Positions 1 to 9,817 are shown, counted from the stretch's first letter. The stretch: DNA of 64,000 bases from Corynebacterium riegelii (GCF_016728505.1 NZ_CP068159.1:186001-250000); one strand, 5' to 3'. The notes: generated from the letters alone by a model not told the origin. Numbers and translations: made by a program.

Positions 1-1269
1 TCGTCCGAGTCCGACGCCGACAAGCACGATCCCCAGGTCCAGGAAATCACGGTTGCACAGGGCGATTCGCTTACCGACGCCCCAACCGCCATCACCAACA
101 CCGACCAACTTCCCGAGGGAACGACCTTCAAGTGGACCACGCCGGTGGACACCAACACCGCTGGCGACAACCAGACTGGCGTGATCACGGTGACCTACCC
201 AGACGGCAGCTCTGAGACCGTTGATGTTGTGGTGAACGTCAAGCCGAAGGCGCGCTACATCGTTAAGGCCGAGATTCAGGACGGCAACCTCGTCGTCACC
301 TACGACAACGGCGAGACCGAGAACCTTGGCAACGTCACCGGCGAGCAGGGCCCGAAGGGCGATAAGGGCAATAAGGGTGACACCGGCGCCGCAGGCCAGG
401 ACGGCGTAGACGGCAAGGACGGCGTAGACGGTCAGGATGGCAAGGACGGCGTTGACGGCCAGGACGGCAAAGACGGCGCTAATGGCAAAGACGGTGTCGA
501 CGGCAAGGATGGCGAGCAGGGCCCGAAGGGCGACAAGGGCGACACCGGCGCCCCCGGCCAGAAGGGCGACCAGGGCGACAAGGGTGACACCGGCGCCCCC
601 GGCCAGGACGGCGTAGACGGCAAGGATGGCCGTGGCGTCACATCCTTCGAGATCAACGACAATGGCGAGTTGGTCGTCTCCTACACCGACGGCACCTCCG
701 AGAACCTGGGCAAGGTTACCCAGGACGCAAAGGACGGCGAGGCAGGCGAACCGGGCCAGCCGGGCCAGCCAGGCCAGCCAGGTAAGGACGGCGCCAACGG
801 CCAGGATGGTGAAGACGGCGCCAACGGCGCTGACGGTCAAGACGGCGCTGATGGCAAGGACGGCAAGGACGGCCGCGGCGTAACCAACGCAGAAGTCAAC
901 GAAAACGGTGAGCTGATCCTGACCTACACCGACGGCACCACCCAGAACCTGGGCAAGGTCAAAGGCGCCGACGGTAAGGACGGCCTCACCCCGACGACGC
1001 CGAGCGAAGATAGCAATAAGCGCTGCTTGCCGGCTGCGCTTGGTGTATCCCTGCCGCTGTTGGCCCTGATCCCGCTCGGACTTGCGGCCACCATGGATAT
1101 CCCGGCGCTGGCACCGGTTAAGGAGCAGATCAGCAGCACGATCGATCCGCTTCCGATCAGCAAGCAAGACCTACAGATCGCTGGCGGTGTGGCGGTAACA
1201 GCGGCTGCGGTTGCGGCAATCGCTACGATCGCTGCGGCTTGCTCCACCGACAGCGGGTCCTCCAAGTAA
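1..1269 (+). CDS. Collagen-like / YPDG-domain surface protein, 3' part (5' end outside window)
   Basis: The frame is open from base 1, so 422 residues of a longer protein are visible. The first 90 residues resemble a Rib/alpha-type extracellular repeat ending in a YPDG motif. Three short beta modules of the type G-V-x-x-x-E-x-N-x-N-G-E-L-x-x-x-Y-T-D-G-T (around visible residues 87-112, 211-239 and 292-319) are separated by Gly-X-Y collagen repeats (about 114-210 and 245-291) rich in GQDGKDG and GPKGDKG. The C-terminus has two hydrophobic segments (about 342-365 and 394-414) and ends in CSTDSGSSK; I see no LPxTG motif. The likely role is a cell-wall-exposed, trimeric fibre-like protein anchored through the C-terminal hydrophobic region. 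The binding partner is unknown. A palindrome that can act as terminator follows 20 bp after the stop. Confidence 0.85.
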   Translation, partial: SSESDADKHDPQVQEITVAQGDSLTDAPTAITNTDQLPEGTTFKWTTPVDTNTAGDNQTGVITVTYPDGSSETVDVVVNVKPKARYIVKAEIQDGNLVVTYDNGETENLGNVTGEQGPKGDKGNKGDTGAAGQDGVDGKDGVDGQDGKDGVDGQDGKDGANGKDGVDGKDGEQGPKGDKGDTGAPGQKGDQGDKGDTGAPGQDGVDGKDGRGVTSFEINDNGELVVSYTDGTSENLGKVTQDAKDGEAGEPGQPGQPGQPGKDGANGQDGEDGANGADGQDGADGKDGKDGRGVTNAEVNENGELILTYTDGTTQNLGKVKGADGKDGLTPTTPSEDSNKRCLPAALGVSLPLLALIPLGLAATMDIPALAPVKEQISSTIDPLPISKQDLQIAGGVAVTAAAVAAIATIAAACSTDSGSSK

Positions 1270-1289
1270 TCCCTCCCAGTAATTACATT

Positions 1290-1324
1290 TGTCGTCTAGC
1301 GCTCCATGTGGCTGCTAGACGACA
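1290..1324. terminator. Palindrome with TGTCGTCTAGC arms, copy 1
   Basis: Perfect 11-bp arms TGTCGTCTAGC (1290-1300) and GCTAGACGACA (1314-1324) enclose a 13-base loop and are followed by a run of five T. It sits 20 bp after the stop of the collagen-like gene and fits a Rho-independent terminator. The same arm sequence recurs at 39041-39077 and 39134-39173, so it is also a member of a repeat family. Confidence 0.75.
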
Positions 1325-1530
1325 TTTTTGTCTGCCAAGAGCAGGGCCAGCCTGGAGCAGCTCGCGGCAGTCCGAAACACCTGAACCCGGCAATTGCCGG
1401 CCAGCTGTGGCAGATATCACCGGTTTGGCAACGTGTTGCCGCAGCCCCAAAAAGGCGCACCCGCACCTCAGGCCGTGAACACACCCCATCCCGCACACCG
1501 TCTCAAGTGCCCGCAAAACTACCCTTCAAT

Positions 1531-1545
1531 TGAAACCCGTTTTCA
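1531..1545. promoter_or_regulatory. Probable Zur-type operator upstream of the metal ABC transporter
   Basis: TGAAACCCGTTTTCA is an inverted repeat (TGAAA-N5-TTTCA) 20 bp before the chosen ATG at 1566. Actinobacterial Zur/FurB operators have the general form TGAAAAT-N-ATTTTCA. Together with the histidine-rich binding protein it controls, this suggests zinc-dependent repression. The assignment rests on sequence resemblance only. Confidence 0.5.
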
Positions 1546-1565
1546 GTAGTGGTTTAATCGCCCGC

Positions 1566-2552
1566 ATGCACAAAACGAAAATGATTCCCGGTTTGGCGGT
1601 TGTGGCGGCGGTGGCGTTGGTTGGGGCGTCGGTAAGCAGCTGCTCCTCTGAAAGCCAAAGTGATAACGCGGCAGACATCATTGCCACCACCAATGTCTGG
1701 GCCGATGTCGCGGCTGCGGTGACGGGCGACGATGTTGAGGCCATTATCAGCGACGCCTCCATCGACCCCCACCACTTCGAGCCCGCCGCGAAGGACCTCG
1801 CGCGCGTCAAGGCTGCGAACCTTGTGGTTGCCAACGGCGGCCACTACGACCAGGCGATCTACCGCGTAGCCGAGCAAGATCGCGTGATCTTCGCGGTGCC
1901 GCCGCACGCGCACGACGAGCACGACCATGATCATGAGCACGATCACGGTTACGATCATGATCACGAAGGTCACGACCACGAGGGCCACGACCACGAGCAC
2001 GGCTGGATCGATACCATCCCTGAGTCCATGGACGAGCTGGAGCACGTGTGGTTCGCCACCAGCAAAGTCAAGGACGTGGCAACGCAGGTAGCTGACCGTA
2101 CCGGCGGCTCCGCGGATGACGTGGTGGCTCGCATGGATGCCATTCAGCAGCGTCTGGATTCCTTCAAGCACGTCCACCTAGCCATGACTGAGCCGATTGC
2201 CGCGCCGCTGATCTGGGGTACTGAGCTGCACGACATCACCCCGGAGTCCTACCTTTTGGCAACGCTTAATGAGGTAGAGCCGTCCGCTTCCGCCGTCGCG
2301 GAGACCCTCGCGCTGATTGAGAGTGGCTTCCTCGACTTCCTTGTGGTCAACCCGCAGAGCACCAACAGCGCTACGGATCGCCTGGCGCAGGCTGCGAAGG
2401 ACAACAACCTGCCGATTGTTGAGATACGCGAGACCCCGCCGGAGGGCATGAACTTCCTGGACTACTTTGAACAGGTAGTTGATGAGATTGAGTCGATCGT
2501 GAATGCGGCTGAGCCTCGCCCGGACACGGAGCTTCCGCGCTTCAACAATTAA
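1566..2552 (+). CDS. Metal (Zn/Mn-type) ABC transporter substrate-binding lipoprotein
   Basis: 328 residues. The open frame extends upstream to a TTG at 1530, but that lies inside the probable operator. The ATG at 1566 gives a clean lipoprotein signal (MHKTKMIPG, then a hydrophobic stretch and the lipobox ASVSSC). The protein is a cluster A-I binding protein of the ZnuA/AdcA/TroA kind: the conserved D-P-H-H is present near residue 64. A long His/Asp-rich loop (HDEHDHDHEHDHGYDHDHEG and onward, around residues 115-147) is typical of zinc rather than manganese binding proteins. It would capture the metal outside the membrane and hand it to the permease encoded two genes downstream. It is first in a three-gene operon with an 11-bp gap to the ATPase gene. 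Confidence 0.9.
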   Translation: MHKTKMIPGLAVVAAVALVGASVSSCSSESQSDNAADIIATTNVWADVAAAVTGDDVEAIISDASIDPHHFEPAAKDLARVKAANLVVANGGHYDQAIYRVAEQDRVIFAVPPHAHDEHDHDHEHDHGYDHDHEGHDHEGHDHEHGWIDTIPESMDELEHVWFATSKVKDVATQVADRTGGSADDVVARMDAIQQRLDSFKHVHLAMTEPIAAPLIWGTELHDITPESYLLATLNEVEPSASAVAETLALIESGFLDFLVVNPQSTNSATDRLAQAAKDNNLPIVEIRETPPEGMNFLDYFEQVVDEIESIVNAAEPRPDTELPRFNN

Positions 2553-2563
2553 GCTGCTTTTCC

Positions 2564-3241
2564 GTGATCCTTCGATTCACTGACGCTGCCGTCGACCCGT
2601 TGTGGCACGGCCTGGATTTTGAGCTTGACGGTGGTGAGTTCCTCGCGGTGCTCGGGCCTAATGGCGTGGGCAAATCCACGCTGCTGGGCACGATTTTGGG
2701 AACGCGCAAGCTCACACATGGCTCGGTAGAGACCAATGGCCGAGTGGGGTTGATTCCGCAGCAGCGGATGTTTCCGCGTGATTTACCCATGCGTGGGCGT
2801 GATTTGGTCTCGCTTGCGGTCAATCACCGGGGTCGTGCTGATCGCGCGCGGGTTGATGCGTTGCTTGACCGCGTCGGTGCCACACCGTTTGCGGATCAGC
2901 GCGTGGGCACGCTTTCGGGCGGCCAGCAGCAGCTGATTCGTCAGGCCCAGGCGTTTGCACAAGATCCGGAGCTTTTGCTTGCCGACGAACCCCTGCTCTC
3001 CCTCGACCCCTCCAAACAGCGAGAAGCCGTAGACAGGTTTGTCGCATCGGGCGCTGCCGTGGTGTGCGTGACTCACTCGATTAACCCGGTGTTGGGCGTG
3101 GTGGATCGCGTCTTATATCTCGGCCCTGAGGGACATGTGATTGGTGAGGTTGGCGAGGTCATGCGTTCCTCCGTGCTCAGCGAGCTCTACGGCACCCACG
3201 TCGACGTTGCTGAAGTCGGCGGAAAGCTGGTGGTCCTGTGA
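2564..3241 (+). CDS. Metal ABC transporter ATP-binding protein
   Basis: 225 residues from a GTG start 11 bp after the binding-protein gene. The ATPase motifs are all visible: Walker A GPNGVGKST near residue 32, a Q-loop glutamine (IPQQR), the signature LSGGQQQ, Walker B LLLADEP and the switch histidine in VTHS. The short length and order (binding protein, ATPase, permease) fit the ZnuC/MntB class that energises zinc or manganese import. Its stop overlaps the GTG start of the permease by four bases, indicating translational coupling. The Walker B codons contain a CTTGCCGACG variant of the dispersed motif described in the findings. Confidence 0.9.
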   Translation: MILRFTDAAVDPLWHGLDFELDGGEFLAVLGPNGVGKSTLLGTILGTRKLTHGSVETNGRVGLIPQQRMFPRDLPMRGRDLVSLAVNHRGRADRARVDALLDRVGATPFADQRVGTLSGGQQQLIRQAQAFAQDPELLLADEPLLSLDPSKQREAVDRFVASGAAVVCVTHSINPVLGVVDRVLYLGPEGHVIGEVGEVMRSSVLSELYGTHVDVAEVGGKLVVL

Positions 3242-4059
3242 CCACGTTAGAGCTACTGCAACTGGATTTTGTCCAGGCGACACTGGTTGCGTGTGCGCTG
3301 CTGGGGTTGCTCTCTGGGGTAATGGCGCCGCTCATTGTGCTTCGCCAGATGTCGTTTTCGGTGCATGCCACCAGTGAGCTGGCGCTGATGGGTGCCTCTG
3401 CCGCACTGCTGGTTGGCATCAACGTGGGGGCGGGTGCGATTGTGGGGGCGATCGTCGCGGCCCTCGTCCTGGCAGCGCTGGGTTTGAAGGGCCAGCAAGA
3501 CTCAGCCGTGGGTGTGGTCATGAGTTTCGGCATGGGCTTATCTGTGCTGTTTATTCATCTCTACCCCGGCAACGCTAACCGGGCGCTTGCCCTGCTTACG
3601 GGCCAGATCGTCGGCGTGACGGGACAGGACTTGTGGCTGCTGGCGGCAACCACGGCGCTGGTCATCATCGCTGTAGCCGCACTGTGGCGGCCTTTGTTGT
3701 TCGCATCCGCCGACCCAGAGATGGCCGCTGCTTCCGGCGTACGCGTGCGCACCATGGCGTTGATGTTCGCGGTGCTGGTGGGTATCGCTTCCGCGCAGTC
3801 GGTGCAGATTGTCGGTGCGCTGCTGGTCATGTCGCTGCTGATCACACCCGGCGCGGCCGCCGCTCAAGTCACTGCCAACCCAGTGCGTGCGGTGTGGCTG
3901 TCCATCCTGTTTGCTGAGGCTGCCGCGGTTGGCGGCATGGTCCTTTCGCTCGCCCCGGGCGTGCCGGTGAGTGTGTTCGTGGCGTTCATCTCGTTCGGCA
4001 TTTACTTGGTGTGCCGGGTTATTGCGCGAATGAAGGACTCGCGAATCAGAGCGCGCTAA
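3238..4059 (+). CDS. Metal ABC transporter permease
   Basis: 273 residues beginning with GTG inside the end of the ATPase gene. It has seven to nine hydrophobic segments and the family pattern of ABC-3 permeases (ZnuB/MntC), including an early membrane segment ending in P-L-I-V-L-R-Q-M-S-F and the conserved L-L-V-M-S-L-L-I-T-P-G-A-A-A near residue 200. It should form the membrane channel of the importer. The 3' end overlaps the convergent DUF2334 gene by 4 bp, leaving no room for a separate terminator. Confidence 0.9.
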   Translation: MTTLELLQLDFVQATLVACALLGLLSGVMAPLIVLRQMSFSVHATSELALMGASAALLVGINVGAGAIVGAIVAALVLAALGLKGQQDSAVGVVMSFGMGLSVLFIHLYPGNANRALALLTGQIVGVTGQDLWLLAATTALVIIAVAALWRPLLFASADPEMAAASGVRVRTMALMFAVLVGIASAQSVQIVGALLVMSLLITPGAAAAQVTANPVRAVWLSILFAEAAAVGGMVLSLAPGVPVSVFVAFISFGIYLVCRVIARMKDSRIRAR

Positions 4060-4730
4060 AGGTACGCGCGGTAGTCCGCAGGCACGCTACCTGCGCTCAC
4101 GGCCGCACGGGCGGCAGCCACAAAGTCGCGGCACACTTTCTTCTCCCCTAGCTCACGACCCGAAACCGAAAGCCTGATCGTGTTGCCGCGCTCCGCGCCG
4201 CGCACGGCGGCTTTCATGATGTTGCGTCGCCACCACTTCGCCGCGCCAAAGCCTTCGCCTAGGGACAGGTTGCGGCACTGCGTGAACTCGCCGGTGCGCA
4301 GCTGGTGGATCCCGGCGGTAGAAGCCGCCAAGCCGAAGCCGAAATCCGGCAGCACGGCCAGAGTGCCCTCAGACATCTGCCAGCGCGGGGGCGCGAACAT
4401 GTCAAACGCAAAGCCCAGGGATTCCATCTGCCGCGTCGCTCCTTTGAGACGCAACCGCGCCTCATGCTCCGGCAACGTGGCAAACTCCGCGCGCCTACCC
4501 TGCACCGCCTGATCGAACCCGTTGAGCAGCACCGCGCGGGTGCCCATTTGCTCTTTGAGCCAGGTGCGGGTGGTGGTGTCTTTGGCGAGGTGCCATTTTG
4601 CGTCGATATGCGGGGCAACCAGCAGGGAGACCGGGATGCCCGCATGGTCGAGATTGTCAACGAGGGTGCGGACGCCGTCGAGTGTTTCGCTAAAAATCGA
4701 AGAGACAGAAACAAGCAGACGGCCAGACAT
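4056..4730 (-). CDS. DUF2334 (polysaccharide-deacetylase-like) protein
   Basis: 224 residues, starting MSGRLLVSVSSIF. The opening strand followed by S-L-L-V-A-P-H and the segment F-A-P-P-R-W-Q-M match DUF2334 proteins, which share the NodB-like TIM-barrel fold of polysaccharide deacetylases. There is no signal peptide, so it is probably cytoplasmic. The substrate is unknown. It is the last gene of a run with ptrB and purC and overlaps the metal permease gene tail to tail. Confidence 0.75.
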   Translation of the reverse strand: MSGRLLVSVSSIFSETLDGVRTLVDNLDHAGIPVSLLVAPHIDAKWHLAKDTTTRTWLKEQMGTRAVLLNGFDQAVQGRRAEFATLPEHEARLRLKGATRQMESLGFAFDMFAPPRWQMSEGTLAVLPDFGFGLAASTAGIHQLRTGEFTQCRNLSLGEGFGAAKWWRRNIMKAAVRGAERGNTIRLSVSGRELGEKKVCRDFVAAARAAVSAGSVPADYRAYL

Positions 4731-4772
4731 AGGGATCAGTTTCGCACAGGTTTCCCACTTGCGCTCGCTATC

Positions 4773-6896
4773 TCAGCTAGCCAGATCACCCGTATCCACC
4801 GCACCCGCGGTCACCAGCATCCATGCGTACTCAAACGCGGTCTGCTTCCACTTTGCGTAGCGCCCAGACACACCACCGTGGCCGGCGGACATCTCCGTTT
4901 TCAGCAGGAACGGCCCGCCGCGGCCGACTTCGCGCAGTTTCGCTACCCACTTGGCGGGCTCGACGTACAGCACGCGGGTGTCATTCAGACTGGTCACCGC
5001 AAGAATTGGCGGGTACTGAACATCCCGGATGTTCTCATAGGGAGCGTACGTCGCCATGTAGTCGTACACCTCAGGGTCGTGGTACGGGTCGCCCCACTCC
5101 TCCCACTCCCCAACTGTCAGCGGCAGCTCGGGCTTCAGAATGGACGTCAGCGGGTCCACGAACGGCACGATCGCCTGGATGCCTGCGAATTTCTCCGGGG
5201 CCAGGTTCGCCACCGCACCCATGAGCAGGCCGCCTGCGGAACCGCCCTCAGCAACCATCTGCTCGTGCGTGGTTAAGCCCAGCTCAACCATCTTGTCCGC
5301 ACACGCAATGAAGTCCGTGAACGTGTTGGTCTTGTGCAGCATTTTGCCGTTGTCGTACCACTGTCGGCCCATCTCGCCGCCGCCGCGCACGTGCGCGCAC
5401 GCCCAGATCATGCCGCGGTCCAACAGGCTCAGCCGCGCAATGGAGAACCCTGGGTCCATGGAGGCTTCGTAGGAGCCATACCCGTACAGCAACAGCGGTG
5501 CGGCATCAGCGCTTGCTGCTTTACGACGCACCACCGACACCGGCACCTGCGCCCCATCCGGAGCCTGCGCCCACACGCGAAACGCCTCATAGTCATCCGC
5601 GTTGTAGCCGCCCTCAACCTCCTGCTCTTTGAGCAGGGTGAACTTACCGGTGGCCACCTCGTAGTCCAGAAGCTGCGAAGGCTGGGTGTACGAGGTGTAG
5701 ATCACGCGCACCACGGGTGCGTCCCACTCCGGGTTGCCGGACAGCCCCACGGTGTAGAGCTCCTCACTGAACTCCAGCTCCTCGAACGCGCCGAAGCTCT
5801 CCCCCAGCGGCGCCACGGCCAGGCGTGAGATGCCGCCGCGGCGGTATTCCATGAACGCGAAATCGCGGTAGGTGTCCACGCCTTCGATGCGGATGGTGTC
5901 GCGGTGTGGGGTGATCACGTGGGCGTCGGCAAGCTTGGGAAGCTCCCCTGTGGGAACTAACGCCACGCAAAAGTTCGGTCCGTGCGCATTGTGGGTCACC
6001 ACCCAATGCTCCTGGCCTGCGATTTCGGCGAAGTTCACGTTGTACTCAACACCGGATTCACGCGGCCACAACACCTGCGGGACGGCGGTCGGATCTGCCA
6101 CCGGCACCACGCGATACTCCGTGGTCAGCGAGGAAGACGCGGCGATAAACAGGTAGCGCTCCGCGCGGTCTGCACCCACACCGACAGCAAAACGCTCGTC
6201 GTCTTCCTGGTAGACCAGCACGTCTTCTTCGGAGCTGCCCACCTGGTGGCGCCACACCTGGTACGGACGCCACGCCTCATCCGCACGGATGTAGAACAGG
6301 TAGTCTTCACCTGCCCAGGTCGCGCCGTAAAACACGTTCTCCAGCTGGTCTTCTAACAGCTCGCCGGTGTCAAGGTTTTTGATACGCAGCGTGAACCGCT
6401 CATCTCCCACCGTGTCCACGGAGTACGCCAAAAACCTGCCGCTGGTAGACACCGAGGATGCACCAAGCGCGAAAAACTCATGGCCCTGCGCAAGCTCGTT
6501 GCTGTCCAGCAGCACCTGCTCGCCAGGCATGTCGTCGGTAACCTCGGGCGGGGTCCACGGGTCGCCTTCAACCGGCACCCTGCAAGAAATGCCGTAGCTT
6601 TTGCCCTCCACCGTGCGGCCGTAGTACCACCAGTTACCTTGGCGACGCGGCACGGACATGTCCGTTTCCTTCACCCGCGACCTGATCTCCTCATAGACCT
6701 TCTCCGTCAGCGGAGCCAAGTTAGCGGTCATGGCCTCCGTGTAGGAGTTTTCCGCCTCCAAGTGCGCAATGACCTCGGGGGATTCCTTCTCACGCAGCCA
6801 CTCGTAGTTATCTACAAACTCGCGGCCGTGGAAGGTGCGCGTGTACGGCTGCTTCGCAGCATGTGGTGGTTGGAGCCGTGCCTGGGAATCAGCCAT
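4773..6896 (-). CDS. ptrB: Oligopeptidase B (S9 family serine peptidase)
   Basis: 707 residues, the usual length for the family. An N-terminal beta-propeller (about 75-400) is followed by an alpha/beta hydrolase domain. The hydrolase carries L-Y-G-Y-G-S-Y-E, R-G-G-G-E-M-G-R-Q-W-Y, the nucleophile motif GGSAGG (Ser near 550), the Asp in S-L-N-D-T-R-V and the His in S-A-G-H-G-G. The enzyme trims oligopeptides after basic residues in the cytoplasm. It abuts purC exactly (stop of purC and this start are adjacent), so the two are probably co-transcribed although functionally unrelated. Confidence 0.93.
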   Translation of the reverse strand: MADSQARLQPPHAAKQPYTRTFHGREFVDNYEWLREKESPEVIAHLEAENSYTEAMTANLAPLTEKVYEEIRSRVKETDMSVPRRQGNWWYYGRTVEGKSYGISCRVPVEGDPWTPPEVTDDMPGEQVLLDSNELAQGHEFFALGASSVSTSGRFLAYSVDTVGDERFTLRIKNLDTGELLEDQLENVFYGATWAGEDYLFYIRADEAWRPYQVWRHQVGSSEEDVLVYQEDDERFAVGVGADRAERYLFIAASSSLTTEYRVVPVADPTAVPQVLWPRESGVEYNVNFAEIAGQEHWVVTHNAHGPNFCVALVPTGELPKLADAHVITPHRDTIRIEGVDTYRDFAFMEYRRGGISRLAVAPLGESFGAFEELEFSEELYTVGLSGNPEWDAPVVRVIYTSYTQPSQLLDYEVATGKFTLLKEQEVEGGYNADDYEAFRVWAQAPDGAQVPVSVVRRKAASADAAPLLLYGYGSYEASMDPGFSIARLSLLDRGMIWACAHVRGGGEMGRQWYDNGKMLHKTNTFTDFIACADKMVELGLTTHEQMVAEGGSAGGLLMGAVANLAPEKFAGIQAIVPFVDPLTSILKPELPLTVGEWEEWGDPYHDPEVYDYMATYAPYENIRDVQYPPILAVTSLNDTRVLYVEPAKWVAKLREVGRGGPFLLKTEMSAGHGGVSGRYAKWKQTAFEYAWMLVTAGAVDTGDLAS

Positions 6897-7787
6897 TTAC
6901 GCCCCCGGCCAATCCGCGAAACGCTTCCCACTGAGGCGCTCATAGGCCTCAATGTAGCGATCCCGAGTTGCCTCCACCACAGAACCCGGCAGCTCCGGCG
7001 GCTGCACGCCACTAGCCGGGTCCCAGTCCGCCTTCGGGCCGGTCAGCCAGTTGCGCACATACTGCTTGTCAAAGCTCGGCTGCACCTTACCCACTTCGTA
7101 GGAATCAGCGGGCCAGTAGCGCGAGGAATCCGGGGTCAGCACCTCATCGGCCAAGACAATCGTGCCGTCCGCGTCTAGGCCGAATTCCAGCTTGGTGTCC
7201 GCCAGGATGATGCCGTGCTCCGCCGCGTGCTCGGCGGCGGTGGTGTAGACCTGCAGCGTCAGATCACGAAGCTTCTCTGCAAGCTCCGCGCCCAGCTTGT
7301 TAGCCATGTACTCGAAGGTGACGTTCTCGTCGTGGTCACCCTGCTCCGCCTTGGTTGCGGGGGTGAAAATCGGCTCCGGCAGCTTTGAGGCCTCAACCAA
7401 ACCCTCCGGCAGGGCAACGCCGCACACCTTGCCGCGGGCGTCGTATTCCTTCTTGCCGGAGCCGGTGAGAAAGCCGCGGGCCACGCACTCGAAGGGCACC
7501 ATGTCCAGCTTCTTCACCACCATCGCACGCCCCAGAACACTCTCCGGGATGCGGGGGTCCTCCACGCCGCCAACCAGGTGGTTCGGCACGCCTTCAAGCA
7601 GGTCAAAGAAGAACATCGACGTGGCTGTAAGGATGCGTCCCTTGTCCGGGATCGCTGGCTCCAGCGAAAAGTCAAAGGCTGAAATGCGGTCAGACGCCAC
7701 CATCAGCAGCGTTTGGTCATCTACTTCATAGATCTCGCGTACTTTACCGCCAGAAATATGCTTGTAATCAGAAAGATCTGCGGGCAT
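6897..7787 (-). CDS. purC: Phosphoribosylaminoimidazole-succinocarboxamide synthase
   Basis: 296 residues. It joins aspartate to CAIR to give SAICAR in purine synthesis. The N-terminal [12 protein letters not shown] and the segment [11 protein letters not shown] are the family signatures, and D-T-K-L-E-F-G-L-D later is also conserved. Purine genes purB and purD lie just upstream on the same strand, separated by a divergently oriented lipoprotein gene, so purC has its own promoter region in the 50 bp between 7788 and 7840. Confidence 0.96.
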   Translation of the reverse strand: MPADLSDYKHISGGKVREIYEVDDQTLLMVASDRISAFDFSLEPAIPDKGRILTATSMFFFDLLEGVPNHLVGGVEDPRIPESVLGRAMVVKKLDMVPFECVARGFLTGSGKKEYDARGKVCGVALPEGLVEASKLPEPIFTPATKAEQGDHDENVTFEYMANKLGAELAEKLRDLTLQVYTTAAEHAAEHGIILADTKLEFGLDADGTIVLADEVLTPDSSRYWPADSYEVGKVQPSFDKQYVRNWLTGPKADWDPASGVQPPELPGSVVEATRDRYIEAYERLSGKRFADWPGA

Positions 7788-7839
7788 GCGTCACAGTGTA
7801 TGCCCTTGGGCAGGTTTTCACGGTGGTAGGCTCCCGCTC

Positions 7840-8364
7840 ATGAGATTGCGCAGGTGGGCGGTTGGAGCCTTTTGCTTATCGACGCTCACGCTAACCTCCT
7901 GCACACCCCCTCCCCCATATGCCGAATCCATCGGGGAGACGGGGGCAGAAACCCAAACTCGCTCCTTCGGCAAAAGCGCCGAGGTGGTGACGCGTGATGT
8001 GCGCTATGGGGTGCCGGTGGTGTGGAACGTGGACGTCGCAAAGCCAAAGCTCAAAGCCGCAACCCCCACCTTCCCCGAGGTGTTGTGCTTTGCGGTGACC
8101 ATGACGCCTCAGGAAATCGGCGACTACCCAGTGGACGTCACGGTGGCAGTGCCGAATTTTAGCGCCGTGGCTGGTGATCTAGAGGCGAACTATCTTGACG
8201 ACGCCTCCATCTGCGGCCCCCAAACCCCACCCCACGGCTACACCGGCGAGCTAGAGGTGGGCACCCCGTTTGAGTTCTACGTGGCCAGCTGGGACGGCCT
8301 ATACGGCATTCCAGCGACCGGAGTCCGCCTGCGCACGGCGACGCAGACGGTGACCTGGGAGTAA
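7840..8364 (+). CDS. Small secreted lipoprotein, unknown function
   Basis: 174 residues from the ATG at 7840. An earlier in-frame ATG (7786) overlaps the purC start and would place extra residues before the signal sequence. The start chosen gives M-R-L-R-R, a hydrophobic core and the lipobox L-T-S-C, then a proline run. The mature part has no domain I recognise; it contains a cysteine pair. It sits alone on the plus strand between purC and purB. Its signal peptide is encoded across an exact copy of the dispersed motif. Confidence 0.75.
   Translation: MRLRRWAVGAFCLSTLTLTSCTPPPPYAESIGETGAETQTRSFGKSAEVVTRDVRYGVPVVWNVDVAKPKLKAATPTFPEVLCFAVTMTPQEIGDYPVDVTVAVPNFSAVAGDLEANYLDDASICGPQTPPHGYTGELEVGTPFEFYVASWDGLYGIPATGVRLRTATQTVTWE
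7874..7884 (-). repeat. Dispersed motif CGTCGATAAGC, exact copy in lipoprotein signal peptide
   Basis: Read on the minus strand the copy extends to GAGCGTCGATAAGCAAAAGG then CTCC. The flanks GAGC and GCTC are complementary around the conserved centre. The coding strand reads the site as C-L-S-T-L in the hydrophobic core. Left of it (minus strand) is a G-rich tract with two runs of five G. Confidence 0.8.
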
Positions 8365-8383
8365 CTGCCGGAGTAGCTTGCGG

Positions 8384-9817
8384 CTACAGGATGTCGCCCG
8401 GGCGGTACTGGGCGGCCTCCGGGTGGGCGTCCACAACCTGCTGGATATGCGCCAACACGCGATCCACCTGGGACTCCGCCGCGCCGATGAATGCGTGGCG
8501 GTCCGCCAGCGCCGCCTCCAGGTCCTCCTGAGTCAGCGGCAGACGCTCGTCCTTGGCAAGGCGCTCCACCAGGTTCTGCTCCGCGCCACGCTCACGCATA
8601 TCCAGCGCCATGGCAACCGCGTTTTCCTTGATGACCTCGTGGGCCGTCTCACGGCCAACGCCCGCGCGGACACTGGCCATCAGGATGCGGGTGGTTGCTA
8701 GGAACGGCAGGTAGCGGTCCAGCTCGCGGCCAATCATCGCCGGGAATGCACCGAACTCATCGAGCACGGTAAGCATGGTCTCCAACTGGCCGTCGATGGC
8801 AAAGAAGGCATCCGGCAGCGCCACGCGGCGCACCACGGAGCAGAACACGTCGCCCTCATTCCACTGCTGGCCAGCCAAGTCAGCCACCATGGTGAGATAA
8901 CCGCGCAGGATCACCTGGAAACCACCAACACGCTCGCAGGAACGGGCGTTCATCTTGTGCGGCATCGCGGAAGAACCAACCTGGCCTTCCTTGAAGCCCT
9001 CGGTTACCGTCTCATTGCCGGCCATCAGGCGGATCGTGGTGGCCAGGCTCGACGGTCCAGCGCCCAACTGCACCAGCGCAGAGACCACGTCAAAGTCCAA
9101 GGAACGCGGGTAGACCTGGCCCACCGAATCAAAGACACGCTCAAAGCCCAAACCCTCAGCAATGCCCTGCTCAAGCTGGGCCAGCTTCGCCTCATCCCCA
9201 CCCAAAAGATCCAGCATGTCCTGGGCGGTACCCATCGGGCCCTTAATGCCACGCAGGGCGTAGCGGCCCAGAAGCTCCTCAATGCGCTCAATGGCCACCA
9301 GAATCTCATCAGCCGCGGACGCGAAGCGCTTGCCCAGCGTCGTGGCTTGCGCCGCCACGTTATGGGAACGGCCAGCCATAACCAACGACTTGTACTCACC
9401 CGCACGGTTGCCCACTGCCTTCAGCAGCGCCACCGCCTTATCACGCGTCAGCTCCAGTGAGCGGTACAGCTGCAGCTGCTCCACGTTCTCCGTCAGATCG
9501 CGCGAGGTCATCCCCTTGTGGATCTCCTCGAAACCGGCCAGCGCATTGAACTCCTCAATACGCGCCTTCACATCATGGCGGGTGATCTTCTCACGAGCCG
9601 CAATGGAATCCAGATCCACCTGGTCAATCACGCGCTCATACGCCTCGATCGCACCCTCGGCGACCTCCACACCCAAAGCTTCCTGCGCACGCAACACAGC
9701 AATCCACAGCTGGCGCTCCAGGATGATCTTATGCTCAGGCGCCCACAGCGTCGCCATCTCCGGCGAGGCGTAGCGGTTACTCAAAACATTGGCGTTATTC
9801 GGTTTCACGGCACTCAC
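8384..9817 (-). CDS. purB: Adenylosuccinate lyase
   Basis: 477 residues. It cleaves SAICAR and adenylosuccinate in purine synthesis. The fumarase/aspartase superfamily signature is visible as [11 protein letters not shown], and the catalytic region [15 protein letters not shown] is conserved. It starts inside the last codons of purD (4-bp overlap), so purD-purB form a coupled unit. Confidence 0.95.
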   Translation of the reverse strand: MSAVKPNNANVLSNRYASPEMATLWAPEHKIILERQLWIAVLRAQEALGVEVAEGAIEAYERVIDQVDLDSIAAREKITRHDVKARIEEFNALAGFEEIHKGMTSRDLTENVEQLQLYRSLELTRDKAVALLKAVGNRAGEYKSLVMAGRSHNVAAQATTLGKRFASAADEILVAIERIEELLGRYALRGIKGPMGTAQDMLDLLGGDEAKLAQLEQGIAEGLGFERVFDSVGQVYPRSLDFDVVSALVQLGAGPSSLATTIRLMAGNETVTEGFKEGQVGSSAMPHKMNARSCERVGGFQVILRGYLTMVADLAGQQWNEGDVFCSVVRRVALPDAFFAIDGQLETMLTVLDEFGAFPAMIGRELDRYLPFLATTRILMASVRAGVGRETAHEVIKENAVAMALDMRERGAEQNLVERLAKDERLPLTQEDLEAALADRHAFIGAAESQVDRVLAHIQQVVDAHPEAAQYRPGDIL

